This document shows positions 26,577-33,273 of a stretch of DNA of 64,000 bases, piece by piece (within the stretch, counting starts at the first letter, position 1; each line of letters opens with the position of its first letter). The translations under genes and the position numbers were made by a program. The stretch is taken from assembly GCA_964607445.1 (NCBI GenBank), contig CAZSKN010000004.1, forward strand, positions 1 through 64,000. The letters are read 5' to 3'. The stretch comes from CALCKU01 sp964607445 (GTDB taxonomy: Bacteria; Pseudomonadota; Alphaproteobacteria; Caulobacterales; Maricaulaceae). The notes beneath the pieces are model-generated. The model had not been told where the DNA came from. It made no database searches and saw only the letters and a program-made list of their open reading frames with translations.

Positions 26577-27815
26577 TTAGGCTGAAAATTTCAAGAGCTT
26601 GATCGCATTAAAATCTTGTACACCCCCGCCAACACGCTTGGTCGTGTAAAACAATACATAAGGTTTCGCCGAAAACGGGTCTCGTAAAACGCGCACGCCC
26701 TGGCGATCCGCAATTAAGTAACCACGACGAAAATCACCAAAGGCAATAGCCGTAGTCTCACTTTCGACATCCGGCATATCTTCGATCTCGGTCAATGGAT
26801 ATCCAAGTAAAGATGAGGCGTCACCCGCTTCAATAGCCGGTTGCCATATATAATGACCATCGGCGTCTTTGAACTTACGCACCATACTCACTGTACGGCG
26901 GTTCATCATAAAACTAGCTTGGGCCCGATAACGCGGTTCGGGCGCGTAAATGATATCCAATAAAGCGTCGATAGGGGCATCAGGATCAAAGCCACCATCC
27001 GTTCCCGTCGTGACATATCCAATATTCCCCCATGTATGGTTTGCTTCAGACTGCTGCGGGTAATCTAAAAACCCGCGCGGCTTGTTAATACCATCTCCTG
27101 AAACAAAAGCGGCTGTTTCTTGAGCGGCAAACACATCACGGACCTCATCAGCCAACCATTGATCAACATCAGCGACACTATCATCAAGCAAAGTCTGGGT
27201 AGCGGCCGGCATTGCGTAAAGCTCACCTACCGGAAATTCGACAAGCTCAAGAACAGGCGCCTGAGTTTCTGGACGGGCCTCATTTTCACCCGCCCAGCCC
27301 GAGGCCGCACCGCCTGAACTCACGGGTTTTCTAAACTGCGGAGACCCCACAGCTCGCACAGTTGAAATCGCCCGAAATGGCGAGGACTCCGACAAGGCTT
27401 TTTCAATCGCGCTTTCCGTTTCTAAAGGCACGATAAATCCACCTTCGCCGTCATTGGCGGTTAAGGATTTACCTTCAAGCGCTTTAAGGCTCATTTGATC
27501 GCCCGTGCGAATATAGCTCACCCATGCAGATTTGGTTTCAGACATCCCTTGGTCCAGCCCTCTAACGCGGGCGGGTTGGTTTGCCGTGATTGCCAACCGG
27601 TCAATATGCTTTTGTTGCGCATCAAGGGTGGCATTTAACCGCTCGACCTTTTGTTCAACCAAAGGGTCAAGGGTTTGTTTGGCTTCAATGGCGGCAAGAC
27701 GCTCATCATTCGCCGTTTTAAAGGCCTCAAATGTCGTGGCAAAATCAGACATCGCCTGTTTTTGCGTTGTAGCTTTCATAGCCATTTTAGTTTCTTTAAC
27801 TGTGGATTTACTCAC
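26577..27815 (-). CDS. GTA g5: HK97-fold major capsid protein
   Basis: A 412-residue HK97-family capsid subunit, counterpart of RcGTA gp5. The N-terminal part (residues about 1-90) is coiled coil and corresponds to the scaffold-like delta domain that the g4 protease removes. The capsid core starts near TKSAWVSYIRTGD. Typical capsid motifs follow: GGFIVP, SPFRAISTV, GWAGENEARPET, ALSGDG-like FVSGDGINKPRGFL and the C-terminal DFRRGYLIADRQG. A GTG start at 27815 with AGGAGA six bases upstream overlaps the end of g4 by eight bases. Confidence 0.97.
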   Translation of the reverse strand: MSKSTVKETKMAMKATTQKQAMSDFATTFEAFKTANDERLAAIEAKQTLDPLVEQKVERLNATLDAQQKHIDRLAITANQPARVRGLDQGMSETKSAWVSYIRTGDQMSLKALEGKSLTANDGEGGFIVPLETESAIEKALSESSPFRAISTVRAVGSPQFRKPVSSGGAASGWAGENEARPETQAPVLELVEFPVGELYAMPAATQTLLDDSVADVDQWLADEVRDVFAAQETAAFVSGDGINKPRGFLDYPQQSEANHTWGNIGYVTTGTDGGFDPDAPIDALLDIIYAPEPRYRAQASFMMNRRTVSMVRKFKDADGHYIWQPAIEAGDASSLLGYPLTEIEDMPDVESETTAIAFGDFRRGYLIADRQGVRVLRDPFSAKPYVLFYTTKRVGGGVQDFNAIKLLKFSA

Positions 27816-28335
27816 GCTGTTCTCCTGTGTGAGGGGGATGAAAAATAAGGGGGGCTTGACCGTCTATCTGGGTGATCCGCGCATCGCGCAACATCGGAAA
27901 AGCCACAAGTGACACTTCCCACAAATCAAGCTCTAAAAGATTACGACCTTGGATCTCGCCAAGAACCGTCCCGGGGCGTTCCGATATCGAAAATGCTTTC
28001 CGTTTCGTATAACGCAAAGCTCGATACCCAATAGAAAGTCCTGTAATAGCGCCGTCTTCAACAAGGCGGCGTGTCCGGTCGGCCGTTGCAGCGCCTGAAA
28101 TCAATAATCCGGACACAAATAGACCCGACTTATCTTCGACGATTCGATCCCAAACCCCGATAGGGTTTTGGGTTTCATGCCCAAATAACATTGGCAGCCT
28201 AGCTGTTTTTAAAGCTAAAATTGAAGCTGAAAATGCCCCTTTGCGCACAATATCACCCGACATATCTGGCCGGTCAAACAGGCTGGCATAGCCAGATATC
28301 CGCAAAGCGTCAGACGCTGCGTTAAAATCTATCAT
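27808..28335 (-). CDS. GTA g4: HK97-family prohead protease
   Basis: A 175-residue prohead maturation protease, counterpart of RcGTA gp4. It has the hallmark ISGYASLFDRPDMSGDIVRKGAF, the catalytic His in MLFGHETQNPIG and the serine segment GAITGLSIGYRA, followed by LLELDLWEVSLVAFPM. Its 3-prime end overlaps the capsid gene and it lies 27 bases after g3.5. Confidence 0.95.
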   Translation of the reverse strand: MIDFNAASDALRISGYASLFDRPDMSGDIVRKGAFSASILALKTARLPMLFGHETQNPIGVWDRIVEDKSGLFVSGLLISGAATADRTRRLVEDGAITGLSIGYRALRYTKRKAFSISERPGTVLGEIQGRNLLELDLWEVSLVAFPMLRDARITQIDGQAPLIFHPPHTGEQRE

Positions 28336-28362
28336 GTTATATCTCTTGTTAAAATCGGGTGA

Positions 28363-28608
28363 CTAAGGTCGAACCTGATCCAATCTGTGTTCAATCCGGG
28401 TGAGCGATTGTCGCGCCATACCCATTTGTTCTTCGAGGCGCGCCAAACGTTCGGCCACAGGTGGGCGCGAGACGGCTTCAACTTCCAGTGCGTTTAACCG
28501 TGCCTCCGCCGCTCCAACCCACAATAAAGCTCCAGCCGTCTGTAAGACAATCGTTACCATCACGCTCATGGTCAGGGTGCGGTCCAATCGATAGGATTTT
28601 TCGCTCAT
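28363..28608 (-). CDS. GTA g3.5: small membrane protein
   Basis: An 81-residue protein with one hydrophobic segment (about 13-33, TMSVMVTIVLQTAGALLWVG) and a charged helical tail rich in Arg and Glu (RLARLEEQMGMARQSLTRIEHRL). This position between portal and protease, size and topology match RcGTA orfg3.5. Its function is not established. The ATG overlaps the portal stop by four bases. Confidence 0.82.
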   Translation of the reverse strand: MSEKSYRLDRTLTMSVMVTIVLQTAGALLWVGAAEARLNALEVEAVSRPPVAERLARLEEQMGMARQSLTRIEHRLDQVRP

Positions 28609-29828
28609 ATGGTCTCTTTTTGCATAAACCCGGCAAGGCTACGCCGCTCATCATCCGTTAAAAAACTGGCGTTCGTCAGCCCTTGCCAAAGCGCTGCACG
28701 TTCCTCTGTCAGAGCGGGTACCTGATCGAGTTCGGGAGCAATTACCAAATCATCACCAAAAAACGGGCGCAACCAACTGCTCAACCCTTTGGCTGTTTTA
28801 CGCGTAAGTGGAATAATCGTCTGCCGCCAGAAAGCCTGATTAGCTTCTTTATAATTTGCATAAGTATTGTCGCCGGGAATGCCCAATAACATCGGCGGAA
28901 CACCAAATGCCAAGGCAATTTCTCGCGCCGCTTCTCGACGCGCTTCAATAAAATCCATATCCGAAGGCGACAAGCTCATGGCTTTCCAATCTAACCCACC
29001 TTCAAGTAACATAGGCCTGCCAGCTTGGTTTACCCCGGTATGCGAGCCTTCAAGTTCGGTTTTAAGACGGTCAAATTGTTCATCACTCAAACGGTCTGAC
29101 CCCGATGCACCTTTATAGATTAAAGCCCCACTCGGGCGAGCTGAATTATCGAGCAAGGCCTTAGTCCAGCGCCCACCTTCATTATGTACGTCAACAGCTT
29201 GTGCAGCCGCTTCGAGCGGTGAAAATCCGTATTGGTCATGTGTAGGGTGAAACAAGCGCATATGGTAAATCGGCGCACACCCCGTTGTATGGTCTCGGCG
29301 AAAAGTCCGTTTAAATCCGCCCGCTGCATAATCCCACCCGGTGACCCAGCCTTGCTTATTGGTTATAACCGAAACACGATCCGGTCGCAGAGCATAAAGC
29401 GCGATAGGCACTCCGTCGACCAAAGTCCCTTCAAAATACCCATTGCCACTTACTTGCAAATATCCGTAAAACTGTTCAAATATTTCAGTTACGGTCGCGT
29501 CGGGATTACCTTGGGCTAAAAATTGCGCCGCTGGATCATTTTCCAAACATTGATTGCCACGACGCACACAAAACGGCACAGAGGCCGCAGCTTCTGCAAT
29601 CAGACGAATGCACCGATATACGATTGCATTTTTTTGGTACCCCTGCCGGGATAATGTCCCGTAATCACGCGGTGTCCATACGGCCCGACCCGACATATGC
29701 AGGGCGATAAGAGGCGCGCCATCTGTTGCGGACGCCTTAGTGTCCAATCCGGCTGGCGGCGGGGTTGATATGGATGAAGTTTTTTCTTCAGGCGGGGCAG
29801 GCGACGCCGCGCGAAACCAGTTTTTCAT
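28605..29828 (-). CDS. GTA g3: HK97-family portal protein
   Basis: A 407-residue portal subunit through which DNA enters and leaves the capsid. Landmarks are QKNAIVYRCIRLIAEAAASVPF, the YRLRPDRV-like ALYALRPDRVSVI, GFSPLEAAAQAVDVHN and the C-terminal FGVPPMLLGIPGDNTYANYKEANQAFWRQTI, all standard for the family. The first 45 residues are Pro/Ala-rich and variable. No good SD is seen at ATG 29828. Upstream, two extra genes separate it from the terminase, unlike the compact RcGTA order. Confidence 0.95.
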   Translation of the reverse strand: MKNWFRAASPAPPEEKTSSISTPPPAGLDTKASATDGAPLIALHMSGRAVWTPRDYGTLSRQGYQKNAIVYRCIRLIAEAAASVPFCVRRGNQCLENDPAAQFLAQGNPDATVTEIFEQFYGYLQVSGNGYFEGTLVDGVPIALYALRPDRVSVITNKQGWVTGWDYAAGGFKRTFRRDHTTGCAPIYHMRLFHPTHDQYGFSPLEAAAQAVDVHNEGGRWTKALLDNSARPSGALIYKGASGSDRLSDEQFDRLKTELEGSHTGVNQAGRPMLLEGGLDWKAMSLSPSDMDFIEARREAAREIALAFGVPPMLLGIPGDNTYANYKEANQAFWRQTIIPLTRKTAKGLSSWLRPFFGDDLVIAPELDQVPALTEERAALWQGLTNASFLTDDERRSLAGFMQKETI

Positions 29829-29958
29829 ACAGAGATTTCCGATAAAGTCCTGACATTATGCCGGACACATTTATGACAATGAGGACTATTTAACCCGGAT
29901 TGTCAGGGTGCGGATTTATCTCTTATATTTAGACATAAAGTCGTGAAAAAAAAGACCT

Positions 29959-30393
29959 TTATGCGACGCCCTTCAGGGACGGGTCTGACACACGATGACC
30001 TAAAAGGTTCCGCGCTAGACTATAATCACGCTTTAATTCGCGGCGCATCTCCTCATCACCCAACATAGAGGCCAAAGTAATCGCGCCCCGATAGGCTTTT
30101 ATCGCATGTTCCAAGGCATTTACATCATCCTTGGCCCGCCCAACTTTCAACAAGGTATTACCCAATAATTGTTGAATTTCGGCGTTTTCACGCGGTGTAC
30201 TGTCATTTGAATATATCTCTTGCGTCGTGCGCAAGGTATTTATCGCTTGAATAAGCGGCTGCACTTCACCCGTTTGATCCGCCAATGAGATCATTTTTAA
30301 CGCTAATTCCCGGTTAAGGGCTGCAAGTTCTACTGAAACCTCTTTAAGGTCGCGTTTTAAATCGAGTTTATTTGCCATCTTTCGTGCCATCAA
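29959..30393 (-). CDS. TPR-like helical protein inserted in the GTA cluster
   Basis: A 144-residue, nearly all-helical protein with two or three degenerate tetratricopeptide-like pairs (LIQAINTLRTTQEIY, ENAEIQQLLGNTLLKVGRAKDDVNALEHAIKAYRGAITLA). There is no signal peptide or enzyme motif. It is on the same strand as the GTA genes, 130 bases before the portal and 64 bases after the DUF2726 gene. RcGTA has no counterpart at this place. I do not recognise it as a known GTA protein; it may be a lineage-specific accessory or assembly factor, or an unrelated passenger. Confidence 0.65.
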   Translation of the reverse strand: MMARKMANKLDLKRDLKEVSVELAALNRELALKMISLADQTGEVQPLIQAINTLRTTQEIYSNDSTPRENAEIQQLLGNTLLKVGRAKDDVNALEHAIKAYRGAITLASMLGDEEMRRELKRDYSLARNLLGHRVSDPSLKGVA

Positions 30394-30457
30394 TTCTGCT
30401 CCACATTGCGAGATCAGTACATAGGCAAATTATAGTTAAAAAGGGTTTAAAATTACG

Positions 30458-30973
30458 TTATTTAGGTAAATTCGCTATGATAGTTTCAATATGATCCGCA
30501 AAGGAAGACCCAACTTTTACACGATACAACGGAAGGTCGACCGCCGAAAAAATTCCGTTTTTTAGCGCATCCGCTGTCGCCATTTTTGCAGAATGGGAAC
30601 TTCCGTCAAGTTCAATCACAGCAATAGGTTGACCCCCTGAACGTATAATCAAAAAATCTACATGTCGGGATTTTACGCGTCCGCGCAACTGCCATCTTTG
30701 CTTTGGCGTTTTTATGTTCGGAGCCACCCGAACAATATCTTCCAGGCGCACCTTGGTTAACAGCCGGAATTCCCGAGGCAATCGGGTCTCCAACATTTGG
30801 AAAAAAATACGTTCAGGCGCATTCACAAACACGCTGTCGACTTTGACGAAACTTTTAACGGTCGCGTCCGAAAAGGGTTGAGTTTTCGGAGGATCAAAAG
30901 GTTTGAATGCGCGAACAGATAAAACGCCTAAAAAACAAATGACACCGAGGATAACAACAAAGCTTTCTAACAT
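30458..30973 (-). CDS. DUF2726 (nuclease-fold) protein with N-terminal membrane anchor, inside the GTA cluster
   Basis: A 171-residue protein. Residues 4-22 form a hydrophobic N-terminal anchor. Residues 48-165 match DUF2726, a family with a PD-(D/E)xK-like fold: RHVDFLIIRSGGQPIAVIELDGSSHS carries Asp106, Glu121 and Asp123, with Lys137-region AxALKNGIF following. Nuclease activity is inferred from the fold and has not been shown for the family in general. It lies between terminase (g2) and portal (g3) on the same strand, with 120 bases to the terminase stop. No similar gene is known to me in RcGTA. Confidence 0.75.
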   Translation of the reverse strand: MLESFVVILGVICFLGVLSVRAFKPFDPPKTQPFSDATVKSFVKVDSVFVNAPERIFFQMLETRLPREFRLLTKVRLEDIVRVAPNIKTPKQRWQLRGRVKSRHVDFLIIRSGGQPIAVIELDGSSHSAKMATADALKNGIFSAVDLPLYRVKVGSSFADHIETIIANLPK

Positions 30974-31094
30974 AAGCTAAGTTTGGCGGGAGCTGTATCA
31001 AAATTCAAGCTCAGGGTCTTATTGTGTCTGTTCTTGAGTACAGATCATCAGCATTGAGAGCTGCGGGCTCTTTTCGATCGTCCGAAGATATGTA

Positions 31095-32447
31095 TTACAC
31101 TTGGCGGACACGCGGTCGCGCGCGATGTTTTAATAATAATCGCGTAATCGCCCAGACAAGGGCGTCTGCACGGTCGGGGCTATGTTTAAGCCCGGTTGAA
31201 CCCAACGTACATAATTCATCCTCTAACTCGGGAAATGCGCCAGCATGAAACACCCGCTCTTGTTCATACAGCATAGCAACGGGTTCGGCACGCACAGCTT
31301 TGGCACGCGTTGCATAGACGGTTTGCAAAGGCACCAAGGGGTCAAGTGTCGATAAAATGGTTCTGACCATGTCACCTCCCTGATTAACCTCGGCCAACAG
31401 AAAATCCGCATCCCAATCCTCATAAAGGCTCAAGGCTTGGCGCGCCCATCCTTCGGGCGTAAGCCCTTGAACGCTGCCGTCATGAAGTATAACAGCCTTT
31501 GCCTGACCGGCCTCCTTAAACCGGCCGGCTACAATAAGGCCACAACGATCTGATTTCGGGCCTGATGTTGTCGGCGGGTCAATCGCCACTATCACAGTTT
31601 CAAGCTCTGGCACCCGATCAATACGACAGCGTTCAATGAGCAGGCGAGTCCATAATGCACCCGGATGATTATCTATATATTCGCCGTCCAATTCTTGGCG
31701 ACCCAGACGTGTTCCCCCATAGGTTTTTTCCATAGCGGATAGAAATGTCGGGGCCAGATAGAGGGCATTCGCGGAGGTTTTAGCGCGCGTCATAACAACA
31801 CCCTGTGTTTTCATGAGCTTGGAAAGCGCTTTAATCGGCCGCGGTGTCGACGTCACAACAAGGCGGGGATTAACACCTAATCGCAAAGCCAGTCGTAAAT
31901 TGGATAATGTGTATTCTGGATAGGCCCATGCGCAAAATTCATCTGCCCACGCACAATCAAATTGCGGGCCACGAAGGCCATCCGGATCTTCTGCCGAAAA
32001 TACATGCCCCACCGCCCCATTAGGCCATTCCAAGCGGCGGCGGGAAGACAAGTACACCGGCCGTTCCTGCGGATAGCCCACTGATAATAACCCGCTTTCC
32101 CCGTCTATCATCACCTCACGAGCATCGGTATAGCTCGGCGCCACAAGTGCGACGCGACGCTTGCCGAAATTTTGCACCTGTTCGCGCACCCATTCTGCCC
32201 CCGCACGGGTTTTTCCAGAACCTCGCCCCCCCATCAGCAACCAAATGAGCCAATCAGAGTGCGGGGGTTTTTGATCGCTTCGGGCAAATAAATCCCAATT
32301 ATTTACCAGATGCCCCGCGAGATGGTTCGGCAGGCTGTTGAGAAATGTCAGAAATTTGTCTTCCGGCATTGACGCGATCATAGAGAAGTCGAACGTGGTC
32401 GAGTAATCGGGCGCGATCTGCGGGACTGGGCGGGGGGAGATCTTCAT
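31095..32447 (-). CDS. GTA g2: large terminase subunit
   Basis: DNA-packaging motor ATPase and nuclease, counterpart of RcGTA gp2 (450 residues from ATG 32447). The Walker A motif is GGRGSGKTRAGAEW with Lys79. The Walker B-like region is FDCAWADEFCAW, followed by VTSTPRP, IVAIDPPTTSGPKSDRCGLIVAG (nuclease acidic cluster) and the C-terminal HSPDRADALVWAITRLL. The start is uncertain: ATG 32447 overlaps g1 by 149 bases, while in-frame ATGs at 32381 and 32369 reduce this; none has a strong SD. Confidence 0.93.
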   Translation of the reverse strand: MKISPRPVPQIAPDYSTTFDFSMIASMPEDKFLTFLNSLPNHLAGHLVNNWDLFARSDQKPPHSDWLIWLLMGGRGSGKTRAGAEWVREQVQNFGKRRVALVAPSYTDAREVMIDGESGLLSVGYPQERPVYLSSRRRLEWPNGAVGHVFSAEDPDGLRGPQFDCAWADEFCAWAYPEYTLSNLRLALRLGVNPRLVVTSTPRPIKALSKLMKTQGVVMTRAKTSANALYLAPTFLSAMEKTYGGTRLGRQELDGEYIDNHPGALWTRLLIERCRIDRVPELETVIVAIDPPTTSGPKSDRCGLIVAGRFKEAGQAKAVILHDGSVQGLTPEGWARQALSLYEDWDADFLLAEVNQGGDMVRTILSTLDPLVPLQTVYATRAKAVRAEPVAMLYEQERVFHAGAFPELEDELCTLGSTGLKHSPDRADALVWAITRLLLKHRARPRVRQV

Positions 32448-32658
32448 AATTTAGATATTTTTTCTCTTCATCCGATTTTCGAGCCCGTATATTATGGGCC
32501 TCAATATCGGAAATAGTTTTGAGTTGTAGCGATACCGCCCGAGCTAAACGTTCCAACTTTTCTGGTGAAAACCTCTCGGGGTCAGACGAAATTATATCTA
32601 TTTGAACCAGAGTTTGTGCCACGGCACGATCAAGTGGGTCGGGGTCAATAACGTACAT
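32299..32658 (-). CDS. GTA g1: probable small terminase subunit
   Basis: A 119-residue, largely helical charged protein immediately upstream of and overlapping the large terminase, which is the position of RcGTA orfg1, shown to be TerS in R. capsulatus. Features are a helical EKLERLARAVSLQLKTISDIEAHNIRARKSDEEKKYLN segment and a proline patch (LPPPSPADRARLL). Sequence similarity within this family is weak, so the call rests mainly on position, size and composition. The start ATG 32658 lacks an obvious SD. The GTA promoter probably lies in the 103 bases before it or upstream of the DUF1491 gene. Confidence 0.7.
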   Translation of the reverse strand: MYVIDPDPLDRAVAQTLVQIDIISSDPERFSPEKLERLARAVSLQLKTISDIEAHNIRARKSDEEKKYLNYEDLPPPSPADRARLLDHVRLLYDRVNAGRQISDISQQPAEPSRGASGK

Positions 32659-32761
32659 AGCTATAATATGCAGCCATTTCGAAAGGCGGGGATAAAATTC
32701 TCAACCGTGGCATTTTCAAAATTCATCCGACAGCCAATTCAGGCGTGAAACCCCGCGCTTT

Positions 32762-33103
32762 TTAAGGCTCGGTCACGACCGGATCGGTTAAAAAATGACG
32801 GCCTTCAGCATCCTCGATTTCAACGACCCAGATATCTGGGTCATTGTCAACACGTCCAAATATATATGCATTCGCATCAGCATCTGATAACGGCCCCTGG
32901 GACCACCAAACTCGCTGTCCTTGCATATTTCTAACAGCTCGGTAAAGCGTCAGCTTACCTTGGCGACCCCGAACCAGTAAAAGCGCCGCACCGCCGTCTG
33001 GATCTCCTTTACGAATAAGGGTCGCAAATGCGCCTGCAACTTGGGCCCGCCGCAATAAAGCGGCTATCCATATCTCGGGTTTTAGCTCCGTATTTCTCAT
33101 CAT
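32762..33103 (-). CDS. DUF1491 family protein
   Basis: A 113-residue alphaproteobacterial DUF1491 (PF07372) protein. It shows PEIWIAALLRRAQVAGAFATLIRKGDPDGGAALLLV, WWSQGPLSDADANAYIFGRVDNDPDIWVVEIEDAEGRHF, which are diagnostic. The function is unknown. It stands just upstream of the GTA g1 gene on the same strand, with a gap of 103 bases, and may share the GTA transcript or have its own. Confidence 0.88.
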   Translation of the reverse strand: MMRNTELKPEIWIAALLRRAQVAGAFATLIRKGDPDGGAALLLVRGRQGKLTLYRAVRNMQGQRVWWSQGPLSDADANAYIFGRVDNDPDIWVVEIEDAEGRHFLTDPVVTEP

Positions 33104-33273
33104 TTCAGGTCCAAATATAAACCCCCAGTTCGGCCTAATCGGGGAAATCTACATGCAAATACATATGCGCTATTCACCCCTTAAGCGCAAATTTCAAAAG
33201 ATAGTTATGATTACAAGCGAATTGGCATCCATCTTGCTCCGTTAACTCTATATTAACCCATAGGTGTCGCCTG

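Noticed and set aside
18043..32658. An intact temperate prophage
   Set aside because: No integrase, repressor, replication or lysis genes; gene order, small sizes and DUF families match a gene transfer agent.
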